From Pseudonocardia hierapolitana (GTDB lineage Bacteria > Actinomycetota > Actinomycetes > Mycobacteriales > Pseudonocardiaceae): a DNA stretch of 64,000 nt. Location of the stretch: NCBI RefSeq assembly GCF_007994075.1, contig NZ_VIWU01000001.1, positions 5,890,001-5,954,000 on the forward strand. The letters run 5' to 3'. This document shows, piece after piece, positions 40,557 through 48,585 of the stretch. A program made the position numbers and the translations under genes. The notes under the pieces are model-generated. The model was not told where the DNA came from, ran no database searches, and was given only the letters and a program-made list of their open reading frames with translations. Position 1 is the first letter of the stretch, and the number at the start of each line of letters is the position of its first letter.

Positions 40557-41483
40557 TCAGGAGGTGGGGGCGAGGCCACGGGCGATGGCCCCGGTGACGG
40601 TCTCGATGTAGCGGGTGAGCTGATGGCCGCCGGGGTCGTAGCTGGGGTTGACCTCGGTGAGGACGATGGCGGCCAGGGCAGGCGCCCCGCAGAGGACGGC
40701 CAGCACCTCGCCTGCGGCGCGGAGCGAGATCCCGGTGCCGTAGTGGGGGAAGTTGGCGAGAGGTAGGTCGCGCGAGTCCACGGCGTCCACGTCGAAGTGG
40801 ACGATCAGGCTCGACGCGTGGCTCTGCACCGCGGCCAATGCGGTCCGTGCACAACCGGCGGGATCGGCTCGGACCTGGTGATCGGCGAAGTGGACCAGCG
40901 CGGGACGATCGCGCAGCACGCCTGCGGCGTAGGTTTCAGGGTCGCTCTCGTCGTAGCCGAGGAGGGCGAGTCGTTCGTCGGTCAGCATCGGCGGGCCGGC
41001 ACCCAGACGGGCCAGTTCGGTGTCGGCGAGCCCGAGCAGGTGGGCGATGCCCATGGCGTCGAGCACACCGCTCCCGGTCGTCTCCGGCGTTGCCAGGTCG
41101 GCGTCCCCGTCCAGGTAGAGCAGGCCGACGGCGGGATCCTGGCGCTGGGCGCCGGCCACCACGCCGAGGCTGATGGTGCAGTCGCCGCCGAGGATCAGCG
41201 GTAGTGCACCGCCGGCCAGTGCGTCGCCGACGGCATCGGCGACGGCCCGGGCGACTCGAACCACCGCGGCCAGGTTCCGGGCGTTCGAGCCCATGTCGTC
41301 GGCGACGAAGACCTCGTGCACCAGGTCCCCGCGGTCCTCGACGGTCACGCCTGCGGCGCGGAGCCGCTCGATCAACCCACCGGCGCGCAAGGCGGCAGGT
41401 GCCCGGTCCTGCCCGGCGTGATGCGTGCCGGCGCTGCTGGCAACTCCGATCACGGCCACCCGAGGACTCGTCACGATCGGCAT
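40557..41483 (-). CDS. Arginase/agmatinase-fold protein with altered metal ligands
   Basis: A 308-residue ureohydrolase-fold protein. The family landmarks are present but changed. GGDHS reads GGDCTISLG, so the first metal-ligand His is Cys. DAHxD reads LDGDADL, so the His is Asp. The last motif is normal (HFDVDAVD). ALIVLTEVNPSYDP-like sequence near the end matches arginases (LTEVNPSYD). Known arginases need two manganese ions, and such substitutions suggest a different metal, a different substrate or loss of activity. It precedes a methyltransferase gene on the same strand, 27 bases away, with no obvious functional link. Confidence 0.85.
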   Translation of the reverse strand: MPIVTSPRVAVIGVASSAGTHHAGQDRAPAALRAGGLIERLRAAGVTVEDRGDLVHEVFVADDMGSNARNLAAVVRVARAVADAVGDALAGGALPLILGGDCTISLGVVAGAQRQDPAVGLLYLDGDADLATPETTGSGVLDAMGIAHLLGLADTELARLGAGPPMLTDERLALLGYDESDPETYAAGVLRDRPALVHFADHQVRADPAGCARTALAAVQSHASSLIVHFDVDAVDSRDLPLANFPHYGTGISLRAAGEVLAVLCGAPALAAIVLTEVNPSYDPGGHQLTRYIETVTGAIARGLAPTS

Positions 41484-41510
41484 TCTTCAACGCCGGAGGG
41501 CGATCGGCCA

Positions 41511-42215
41511 TCAACGCGAGGCACGGCGGCAGCGCAGGTGCAGGAAGAACGGTCGCTGCGCCGCCCCGGCGAGCCGCGGTTCCGCCTCCAGCGTGGCCGC
41601 GTCCGGGCGCGGCTCCCGCAGTGCCTCGACGACGAACCCGGCCTGCTCGAGGGCGAGCGTGTAGTACTCCAACGGCCGGTCTATCGAGTCGAAGGTCATC
41701 GTCAGCCCGTTGGACTCGACGGAGTCCGCCGCGCGCTGGTGCTCGAAGTAGTCCACCAGTCGATCGGCGGGCCGGTTGAGCGGATGCACGATCGCGGCGC
41801 AGAGGAGTCCGTCCGGTTCCAGTACGCGGGCCGTCTCGGCGATCGCGGCCGCCGGGTCGTCCATGTCGTGCAGGCTCATGAACGCGACGACCAGGTCGAC
41901 GGCGCCGTCGTCGAGCGGGATCGCGCAGGCGTCGGCCTCGAGCACGCGGTCGTAGCCGCCCGAGTCGCGGGCGAGCGCGGCGAGTGTGGGTGAGCTGTCG
42001 AGCCCGATGAGCCGGTACCCGGCGGGATTCAACAGCCGGCCCAGGCGACCCTCGCCGCAGCCCAGATCGAGGGTCAGCCGCCCCGGTGCGGGCAGCACCC
42101 GCTCGAACGCCGGCCAGTTGAGCCTCGTGAAGTGCACGTCGTGACCGGGGGTGCGGGCCCACGCCGGCCATTCGGTGGCCCGCCGCTCCCACGCTTCCTC
42201 GAGACGATCTCCCAT
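41511..42215 (-). CDS. Class I SAM-dependent methyltransferase
   Basis: A 234-residue Rossmann-fold methyltransferase. Motif I is LTLDLGCGEGRLGRLL, the acidic loop is LIGLDSSPTL, and the later motifs are LEADACAIPLDDGAVDLVVAFMSLHDMD and ARVLEPDGLLCAAIVHPLN. The substrate is unknown; the resemblance is to small-molecule methyltransferases of the UbiE/type 11 group. It lies in a same-strand run (enoyl-CoA hydratase, methyltransferase, arginase-like) with gaps of 9 and 27 bases, probably one operon. Confidence 0.88.
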   Translation of the reverse strand: MGDRLEEAWERRATEWPAWARTPGHDVHFTRLNWPAFERVLPAPGRLTLDLGCGEGRLGRLLNPAGYRLIGLDSSPTLAALARDSGGYDRVLEADACAIPLDDGAVDLVVAFMSLHDMDDPAAAIAETARVLEPDGLLCAAIVHPLNRPADRLVDYFEHQRAADSVESNGLTMTFDSIDRPLEYYTLALEQAGFVVEALREPRPDAATLEAEPRLAGAAQRPFFLHLRCRRASR

Positions 42216-42224
42216 CCGCCGTCC

Positions 42225-42974
42225 TCAGCGGCCGGTCCAGCGGGCCGGGCGCTTCTCCAGGAAGGCGGCCACGCCCTCGACGGCGTCGGCCGAGACACGG
42301 GCCCGGTCCCGGGCGAGGGCGGTCTCGGCCCATCCGTGCTCGTCGGCCGCCACATGGGCGGCCTCGATCGCGCGCAGTGTCTCCCGGACGGCGATCGGGG
42401 CCCTGTCGGCGATCCGCTCGGCGAGTGCGAGCGCCTCCTCGACGGCCTCGCCGGGCTCGGTCAGCCGGTTGACCAGGCCGAGCTCGTACGCCCGCCGGGC
42501 GGGCAGCGGGTCGCCGGTGAGGAGGAGCTCGCGGGCCACGTTGAGGGGCAGCGCCCGCGGTCCGCGGAACAGGCCGCCGCACTCGGCGATCAGGCCCAGC
42601 CCGACCTCGGGGAACGAGAACGTCGCCGAGCGCGAGGCCACGATCATCGTGGCGGACAGCGCGATCTCGAACCCGCCACCCGCCGCGACTCCCTCGACGG
42701 CCGCGATCAGGGGCTTGCGCATCCGACGGCCCGCGATCCCGTACGGCCCGCCCCGCTCGGTCGGCTCGCCTGCCCAGGCCCGGATGTCGGTGCCTGCCGA
42801 GAAGAAGTCCGGGCCGCCCGTGAGGACGGCGACGAACGCGCCTTCGTCGTCCTCGAAGTCGTTGAGCGCGTCGTCGAGCGCCGTGGTCAGGGCGCTGTCG
42901 AACGCGTTGCGCTTCGCCTGCCGGTCGAGGGTGAGCAGGTGCACCGCGTTCCGTCGCTCCACCCGCACCAGCAC
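42225..42974 (-). CDS. Enoyl-CoA hydratase/isomerase family protein
   Basis: A 249-residue crotonase-fold protein. The oxyanion-hole and CoA-binding features are DFFSAGTDIRAW, AAVEGVAAGGGFEIALS and FSFPEVGLGLIAECGGLFRGP. The usual PGxGGTQRL stretch is replaced by AECGGLFRG, so it may be an isomerase, hydrolase or a divergent hydratase. The C-terminal EGVAAFLEKRPARWTG is typical. It is the first gene of the short minus-strand run with the methyltransferase. Confidence 0.88.
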   Translation of the reverse strand: MLVRVERRNAVHLLTLDRQAKRNAFDSALTTALDDALNDFEDDEGAFVAVLTGGPDFFSAGTDIRAWAGEPTERGGPYGIAGRRMRKPLIAAVEGVAAGGGFEIALSATMIVASRSATFSFPEVGLGLIAECGGLFRGPRALPLNVARELLLTGDPLPARRAYELGLVNRLTEPGEAVEEALALAERIADRAPIAVRETLRAIEAAHVAADEHGWAETALARDRARVSADAVEGVAAFLEKRPARWTGR

Positions 42975-43039
42975 GGATCGACCCTAACGCCGCGAGCCCG
43001 ATCGCGCGGGAGACGACCGGGCTCGCGACGCCTCGGGAG

Positions 43040-43246
43040 TCAGAGGGCCGACCGCAACCCGGCGCCGATCTCGAGCAGGCGCGCCGCGTGCTTGCGGGCG
43101 TGGTGGCCGCAGAAGTGGAGCTCGCCCCCGGTGGTCAGCGTGACCTTCACCAGGGCCGCCGCGCCGCAACGGTCGCAGCGTTCGGGTCGGGCGAGTGGGG
43201 CCGGAACGGCGGGGACACGCGCGCTCGCGGGCGTCGTGGTGCTCAT
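43040..43246 (-). CDS. DUF7455-like small Cys/His protein
   Basis: A 68-residue protein with a CDRCGAAALVKVTLTTGGELHFCGHHARKH core: two Cys, then Cys-x-His-His, which should bind one zinc ion. This conserved short actinobacterial family is often annotated DUF7455 and has no assigned function. ATG 43246 is supported by GGAAGG eight bases upstream. The stretch 43247-43383 holds nothing recognisable. Confidence 0.85.
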   Translation of the reverse strand: MSTTTPASARVPAVPAPLARPERCDRCGAAALVKVTLTTGGELHFCGHHARKHAARLLEIGAGLRSAL

Positions 43247-43383
43247 CTCGATCACCTTCCGATCGCTCACTTGTCGTTGCCGGAAAGGGTCCGCGCGACG
43301 CACCCCTCCGGCCAGCCTGCTGGCACCACGACCGCATGGGGCAGGCCCGCAGGTCGGGATGGGGGCTGACCCCACCCGGGTGC

Positions 43384-44379
43384 TCAGCCGTCGCGCAGCC
43401 GGATCTCCGCGACCAGCTGTGCGTGGTCGGAGACGATCCGGTCCCGGTCGTCGTTGCTCAGGCGGCTGTCGAAGAGGTGGTCGTTGAAGTAGCGGACGTT
43501 CGCCACCTCGCCGATGTGCTGCGGGTTGCCGTCGTAGAACTCCTGGCTGACCAGGACGTGGTCGAGGTTCTCGTAGTGGCCGTTGAAGATGTGCGTGTAG
43601 CTGACGTCGCGGCCTGCGAGCCGGGAGTTGATCTCGTGCGCCGAGTACAGCACCCGGTCCCAGTACGCGGGCTTCTGCTCCCGCCGGGGCCAGAACCGGG
43701 ACGGCTCGTCGCCCATCACGATGTCCGTGGTGACCGCGCGGGTCGCGTCGTTGAGGTCGCCGAGGACGATCGCGGGACGTGCGTTGCCGACGATCTCGTC
43801 GAGGACGAGGAACCGCAGCGCCGCCGCCTCGGACGCCCGCCGGACGAGCGCCCTCGCCTTTCCGAGGGCCTCTTCGCGGGGCTCGTGCTCGTCGGCGCCC
43901 GCTGCGCGGATCGGGCGCTTCGACTTGAGGTGCACCACGAACACCGTGACCTCGCGCGTCTCGTCCAGGCGCAGGCGGGCCCGCAGCACCGGCCGGCTGA
44001 AGTTGCCGACCGGCAGCGCGACGCCCTCGGCGGGGACGTCGACGCCTGCGGGGAACCTCTCGACGGTGGTGGCCGCCTCTGTCACGGGAAGGCGCGTGGC
44101 CAGGCCGAGCCGCGGCCCGCTCACCCCGTCCGCCCCCGGCGCGACGACGGTGCCCCCGGTGTAGAGCCCCGACCGCTTGCAGACCTCCTGCAGCGCCTCC
44201 GCGTGGAACACCTCCTGGAAGCCGACCACGTCGGCGTCCATCCGGCGCAGCTGCTCGGCGATCCAGTCGGCCTTCCGATCGAACTCCGTCGACGTGTACG
44301 GCCGCTGGTCCGGGTAGAACTGCTCGCCGGGCCGCGCGAGGTTCAGGACGTTGAACGTGCCCACCTTGACATCCACCAT
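43384..44379 (-). CDS. Endonuclease/exonuclease/phosphatase family protein
   Basis: A 331-residue EEP-fold metal-dependent phosphoesterase. Catalytic motifs are TFNVLNL, GFQEVF (metal Glu), VVHLKSKR, VLGDLND (metal and base) and VSDHAQL (catalytic Asp-His). The family cleaves DNA, sphingolipids or inositol phosphates; the substrate cannot be told. There is no signal peptide. ATG 44379 follows GGGGAGG; 23 upstream residues in the open frame are Cys/Arg-rich and not conserved. Confidence 0.88.
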   Translation of the reverse strand: MVDVKVGTFNVLNLARPGEQFYPDQRPYTSTEFDRKADWIAEQLRRMDADVVGFQEVFHAEALQEVCKRSGLYTGGTVVAPGADGVSGPRLGLATRLPVTEAATTVERFPAGVDVPAEGVALPVGNFSRPVLRARLRLDETREVTVFVVHLKSKRPIRAAGADEHEPREEALGKARALVRRASEAAALRFLVLDEIVGNARPAIVLGDLNDATRAVTTDIVMGDEPSRFWPRREQKPAYWDRVLYSAHEINSRLAGRDVSYTHIFNGHYENLDHVLVSQEFYDGNPQHIGEVANVRYFNDHLFDSRLSNDDRDRIVSDHAQLVAEIRLRDG

Positions 44380-44490
44380 GGCGACCTCCCCGGCACATCG
44401 ACGCTCGCACACGGTGGAGCGGACGTTACAGCTCGCGCACGACGGCATCGGCGGGCAGCGCGAGCCGACAGCCGGCGCTCGCGCCCGTCC

Positions 44491-45648
44491 TCACGGGCTC
44501 GAATCCGCCAGGTCCGCCGGCAGCACCGGCTCGGTCAGGAGCCGCCGGACGCGCGCGGGCCGGTCCGAGTGGTCGAGCCAGGTCCGCAGCAGTCGCCAGC
44601 CGTGGAAGTAGCCCAGGACGTAGCTGCGCATGCCGGGGGAGCGGAGGAAACCCAGCGCCCAGCTGATCTCGGCCTCGGTGAGCAGCGCCCAGCGCGTCAG
44701 ATGGTCGGCGATCTCGGCGTCGGGACGGCCCTCCCCGGCGAGCAGGGCCGCATTTCCCCATGCGCCCCACAGCGCGTTGCGGGCGTCGTGGATCGCGGCG
44801 AGGTCGCCGCCGACGCTGATCCCGACCTCGTCGGTGAGCCAGCGCTGCGCCTCGTCGCCGGGGAAGGCGATCTCCTGGGCGTGCAGCCCGAGCCCCTCGC
44901 TGACCACGAACGGCGGGGAGATCATGAAGCGGATCCGGTGCTCCGGCCGGTCGGCCAGGTGGATGTCCTTGAGCAGGGACTCGGCGATGTGCCCGGGGAA
45001 CCCCTCGTGCGCGACGACGTAGAGCAGGTCCGCGCCGTTGAACGGCTGGGCGTCGCTCACGTGGAGCGTGCCCCGGTTCCCGCCTGCGTAGTGCCCGCGG
45101 TGCGGGCCCGGGTCCAGCCGGACGTCGACGTCCACGTCGGCCGGGAGCTCGACGATCGCGCGGGTGCGCGCGACGGTCTCGGCGATCGCGCGGCGCACCA
45201 GTTCCGGGAGGCGATCGGCCGGGACGGCGTGGGCCTGCTGCCAGGCGTGCAGCCGCTCGGCAGGCGACCCGGGCCCGGGCGGGAGTGCGGAGGCGAGCCG
45301 GGAGTGGGCGTCGGCGAGCAGGTCCTCCGGCACGGGGTCGATCGGCACGCCGAGGCACTGCCGGGCGTGCTCGGCGAACGGGACGCCGGGGTCGGCGAGC
45401 TGGAGCGACGTGGCGCGCATCGCCGTGAGCTGCGCGGCGAGGAACGCCCCGCGCTCGCCGTCGACCGGGATGCGCTCCTGCAGCGCCCCGCACTCCTCGA
45501 CGAGTCGCGCGGGTGGGATGGGCTCCTCGGCGGCAACCGCCGCCCGCCACTCCTGCGGGCCGTCGTAGATGAGCGCACCGCCACCCAGGTGCCGGTCGAT
45601 CCGCAGGGCGAGGGTGGCGTAGGCGCGCAGCCAATCTTGAGTCACCAT
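44491..45648 (-). CDS. DUF885-family putative metallopeptidase
   Basis: A 385-residue DUF885 protein. The zinc-peptidase-like motif is HEGFPGH (HExxxH), and the downstream glutamate is in SEGLGLHAQEI. Full-length DUF885 proteins are often 550-600 residues and secreted; this one is short and has no signal peptide. Activity is unproven for the family. Its start is directly preceded by TTGAGCC half-sites (45649-45685) that look like an operator. Confidence 0.85.
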   Translation of the reverse strand: MVTQDWLRAYATLALRIDRHLGGGALIYDGPQEWRAAVAAEEPIPPARLVEECGALQERIPVDGERGAFLAAQLTAMRATSLQLADPGVPFAEHARQCLGVPIDPVPEDLLADAHSRLASALPPGPGSPAERLHAWQQAHAVPADRLPELVRRAIAETVARTRAIVELPADVDVDVRLDPGPHRGHYAGGNRGTLHVSDAQPFNGADLLYVVAHEGFPGHIAESLLKDIHLADRPEHRIRFMISPPFVVSEGLGLHAQEIAFPGDEAQRWLTDEVGISVGGDLAAIHDARNALWGAWGNAALLAGEGRPDAEIADHLTRWALLTEAEISWALGFLRSPGMRSYVLGYFHGWRLLRTWLDHSDRPARVRRLLTEPVLPADLADSSP

Positions 45649-45685
45649 GGCTCAACTATGACAAGGTTGAGCCGGTACGGCTCAA
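45649..45685. promoter_or_regulatory. TTGAGCC inverted repeats at the DUF885 start
   Basis: TTGAGCC (45667-45673) and GGCTCAA (45679-45685) form a perfect inverted repeat with a five-base centre. A third half-site GGCTCAA lies at 45649-45655, touching the start codon. The arrangement suggests a repressor site; no regulator gene is adjacent. Confidence 0.5.
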
Positions 45686-45805
45686 GTTGTCCCAGGAGTT
45701 CCGTCCCGCCGAACGGGGGATCGGGACAGTGTCCCGAACCGGGAGGCGGCCGCGGGCGACCTGCTCGTCGACCGCACCGCCCTCGAATCCCCTTGTGAGG
45801 ACGCC

Positions 45806-46006
45806 ATGCGCCACATCGCCACCTTCTGCGGCCAGTGCAACTGCGGCTGCCCGGAGCTGTACCTCGACGACGCCGCGGCGCCGGAGCGCCAGGTCGTCAT
45901 CACCGACGACTTCGGCCAGCGCATCCAGATGAACTTCGAGCAGCTGGCCGACCTCGTGGCCGACGTGCGCGGGGGCGTGCTCGACGACGTCCTCGCCGGA
46001 GCCTGA
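45806..46006 (+). CDS. Small Cys-rich protein of unknown function
   Basis: A 66-residue protein beginning MRHIATFCGQCNCGCPELYLDD. The CxxCxCxC cluster within eight residues could bind a metal or an iron-sulfur cluster. The rest is a short acidic beta/alpha segment (RQVVITDDFGQRIQMNFEQLADLVADVRGG). It resembles conserved hypothetical proteins of actinobacteria with no known role. GTGAGGA before the ATG serves as ribosome binding site. It lies just upstream of two gene fragments. Confidence 0.72.
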   Translation: MRHIATFCGQCNCGCPELYLDDAAAPERQVVITDDFGQRIQMNFEQLADLVADVRGGVLDDVLAGA

Positions 46007-46102
46007 TCAGCCCCATCCGCCCGAGCCCGCCCACGCCTGGCGCACCAGCACCGCGATCAGCCCGGTGACCAGCCCCCAGAACGCGTTGGTCAGCAGCACC
46101 GG
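46007..46102 (-). pseudogene. C-terminal fragment of a membrane protein gene
   Basis: The minus-strand frame reads HPVLLTNAFWGLVTGLIAVLVRQAWAGSGG and stops at 46007. This looks like the last membrane helix of an integral membrane protein. No upstream part exists: sequence beyond 46103 belongs to a response-regulator fragment on the other strand. A deletion that fused two truncated genes is the simplest reading. Confidence 0.5.
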
Positions 46103-46387
46103 GTGCTGTCCCCGGCCATCACGGGCACCGTGATGCGCGCGCTCGCCGGGCAGCTGCGGCGCAGCACCCGGCCTGCGCTCGTCGAGGGGCTGACCGAGCG
46201 GGAGCGGGAGGTGCTGCAGCGCGTGGCGCTGGGGGAGTCGAACGCCGAGATCGGCGCGGCCCTCTTCATCAGCCCGGCAACGGCGCGCACCTACGTCAGC
46301 AGGTTGCTGACGAAGCTGGGCGCCCGGGACCGGGCGCAGCTCGTGGTGATCGCGTACGAGTCGGGGCTGGCCTCCCCCGGGTCGTGA
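46103..46387 (+). pseudogene. Fragment of a NarL/LuxR-type response regulator
   Basis: The fragment encodes the linker and the whole LuxR-type DNA-binding domain (LTEREREVLQRVALGESNAEIGAALFISPATARTYVSRLLTKLG) but no receiver domain. The linker start LSPAITGTVMRALAG matches the sequence normally found just after a receiver domain. No sensor kinase is near. It could in principle be expressed as a lone DNA-binding domain from GTG 46103, but the abrupt truncation next to another fragment favours a pseudogene. Confidence 0.7.
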
Positions 46388-46534
46388 GCTGCGTCCGCCG
46401 GAAAATACTACGTACTTCTTCCACCTACCCCGCCCGGCGTGTAGAACGGATCCTCGCTCTGGGGTGGGCTCGGCCGGCCGCGCGAGACCCCCGGAGGCAG
46501 ATCACGCGGCGAGCGATCCGGGGCGTTCCGTGCG

Positions 46535-47974
46535 ATGCCTCCTGGTCCAGGACCACTGACAGCAGCAGTCGTCGACCTCGCTGCCATAGCCGAGCGGTCA
46601 TACGACCCGCGGCTGGCGGAGGTCGGTCGTCGATGCCTGGACCGGCTGCGGATCCCGCTGTCCATCGCGCTGGTCGGCCGCGTCTCCACTGGGAAGTCGA
46701 CGCTGCTGAACGCGCTTCTCGGCAGGAAGATGGCGCCGACGGACGGGCGCGAGTGCACGCAGATCGTCTACGTGTTCCGGTACGACCCCCACACCACAGC
46801 CACGCTCGTCTCGCGAGCGGGATCGGAACGCACAACGGTCGATCTCGACGACCGATCGCGCCTTCCGGCGGATTTCGACCTCCCGGCCTCCGAGATCAGC
46901 TACATCGACGTGACGATGCCGCTGCCCCTCCTGGAGGAGGTGACCCTCCTTGACACACCCGGGCTGGCGTCCGCCGAGACCCAGAACTCGGCCGCAACCG
47001 AGCGGATGCTGCACGACACCGAGGAGTCCGCCGCCCGGGCGGACGCACTCCTGTTCTGCGTCAACGGCCCGATCAGGGAGGACGAGGCCGCCGCCGTACG
47101 CGCCTTCAGCGGTAGCCGCGGGGCGAAGCGACTCAGCGGAGCCACGGCGATCGGGATCCTGACCAGGGCGGATCAGGTGGCGCAGGATCCGCTGAGCTCG
47201 TGGACCGCCGCGACCGGCCTTGCTCGGGACATGGCTGCCCGGAACACCGAGCTGTTCTCGACGGTCGTTCCGGTGGTCGGGCTGCTCGCCGAGACCGCTG
47301 AGACCGGCGCCCTGCGCGAACCGCACGCCCGCGCGCTGGGAGAACTCGCGCGGGCATGGAGTCCCGACGTCGCCCACGACGCGCTCGCGAGCCCGATGAT
47401 GTTCCGCGAGGAAGGAGGACCGGTCGAGGGACCGGTGCGCACCGAGCTGCTGGACCTCCTGGGCCAGTTCGGTGTGGGCAGGATGCTCGACCGGATCCGG
47501 AGCGGAACCCGTCCCGACGTCGTGTCTCTGACGAGGGAAGCCGCCGCGGCGTCCGGGCTGGCCGCGATGCGGACGCAGATCCGCAGGTCCCTCGGCAGCC
47601 GTTCCGACGTGCTCAAGGCGTCGGGTGCGCTCGAGGAGCTGATGGAGAGCGCCTACGACGCCGGCGACCGGTCGTTGTACGACGCCGCCCAGTCGATGCT
47701 CGACCGGCCCGAGATGTTCCCGCTGAAGGTGATCGGTATGGGACGGCAGCTCGCGACCGGAGAGGTCAAGCCACCGGCCGGACTCGTCGAACAGGCGTGG
47801 ATCACCGTCCAGACCGGGCTTCCTCGCACCACCAAGGCGGAAGCATCCAGAGCCGCCGCCGAGTGGAAACGATGGGCCGAGCTGACCGACAGCGCCGGGC
47901 AGCGGCTCGCCCGCGTCATGGTGCGCGCCTGGCAACTGGCCGCCGAGTCGAAGTCCGGGGAGGGACCACCGTGA
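46535..47974 (+). CDS. Dynamin-like GTPase A
   Basis: A 479-residue dynamin-family GTPase. G1 is GRVSTGKST (residues 48-56), a threonine-containing TQIVYVF stretch follows, G3 is LLDTPGLA (Asp140), and G4 is a TRAD variant (residues 210-213) instead of TKxD. The C-terminal half is helical, with no strong membrane segment. It therefore probably acts as a soluble or peripheral partner of the second, paddle-bearing GTPase. Paired bacterial dynamins remodel or repair membranes (DynA/DynB in Streptomyces, IniA/IniC in mycobacteria). It heads a five-gene operon and overlaps the next gene through GTGA. Confidence 0.88.
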   Translation: MPPGPGPLTAAVVDLAAIAERSYDPRLAEVGRRCLDRLRIPLSIALVGRVSTGKSTLLNALLGRKMAPTDGRECTQIVYVFRYDPHTTATLVSRAGSERTTVDLDDRSRLPADFDLPASEISYIDVTMPLPLLEEVTLLDTPGLASAETQNSAATERMLHDTEESAARADALLFCVNGPIREDEAAAVRAFSGSRGAKRLSGATAIGILTRADQVAQDPLSSWTAATGLARDMAARNTELFSTVVPVVGLLAETAETGALREPHARALGELARAWSPDVAHDALASPMMFREEGGPVEGPVRTELLDLLGQFGVGRMLDRIRSGTRPDVVSLTREAAAASGLAAMRTQIRRSLGSRSDVLKASGALEELMESAYDAGDRSLYDAAQSMLDRPEMFPLKVIGMGRQLATGEVKPPAGLVEQAWITVQTGLPRTTKAEASRAAAEWKRWAELTDSAGQRLARVMVRAWQLAAESKSGEGPP

Positions 47975-48585
47975 ATGCTGCGTCCCGGTTCTTAGCGCCA
48001 GCCGCAGGCGTCGGCATCGCACTCCTCGGGGGGAGCGCGGCCTTCCTGGTCTCGTGGTTGATGACGCCTGTGGTCGACCCTGCGATCGTCCCGCCGCCTC
48101 AGGTGCCCGAGAGCCCGTGGGAAGTGCCGGTCGTGACGGCCGTGACCGTGTTGACCGGGCTTCTCGCGTGCTTCGTTGCTCTGCTGGTGTCGGAGGCCTC
48201 ATCGCCATCCGGCGTCCCCGCCCAGATCGCACATCCCGCGGACCCACCGGCCGTCGTGACCCCGCCGCCGCCCGACCCCAGGCTCGCCCAGCGGGACAAG
48301 GCGGTGCGCGAGCTCGCCGAGCTCGTCGGCAGGCTCCCACCGGAGTACGCGTGGCAGGCGGCGAACGTGCTCAGATCGGCGGGCGTCCAGCAGATCCTGG
48401 CCGATGGCAAGGCATTCGACCCCGAGATCCATTCCGCCGTCGGCACCGAACCGACCTCGGAGGCTGCCCTCCACGATGTCGTGGCGCGCACCGTCAAGCC
48501 GGGATGGGCCGATCGCGAGCGGGTCGTCGTGCCGGCCCGGGTCGTCGTGTACGTCGACACGTCCCAGTCGGAGGTGCTGCCGTGA
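47971..48585 (+). CDS. Membrane-anchored GrpE-like nucleotide exchange factor
   Basis: A 204-residue protein with two N-terminal transmembrane helices (about residues 7-30 and 50-75) and a cytoplasmic C-terminal domain. That domain ends with the GrpE beta-wing signature: FDPEIHSAVGTEPT from residue 149, then RTVKPGWADRERVVVPARVVVYV. A short helix, LAQRDKAVRELAELVGRLPPEY, precedes it. GrpE releases ADP from Hsp70, and the Hsp70-like gene two genes downstream is the obvious partner. The long dimerising coiled coil of normal GrpE is mostly missing, replaced by the membrane anchor. The GTG start overlaps the stop of GTPase A, and its own end overlaps the start of GTPase B. Confidence 0.82.
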   Translation: MNAASRFLAPAAGVGIALLGGSAAFLVSWLMTPVVDPAIVPPPQVPESPWEVPVVTAVTVLTGLLACFVALLVSEASSPSGVPAQIAHPADPPAVVTPPPPDPRLAQRDKAVRELAELVGRLPPEYAWQAANVLRSAGVQQILADGKAFDPEIHSAVGTEPTSEAALHDVVARTVKPGWADRERVVVPARVVVYVDTSQSEVLP

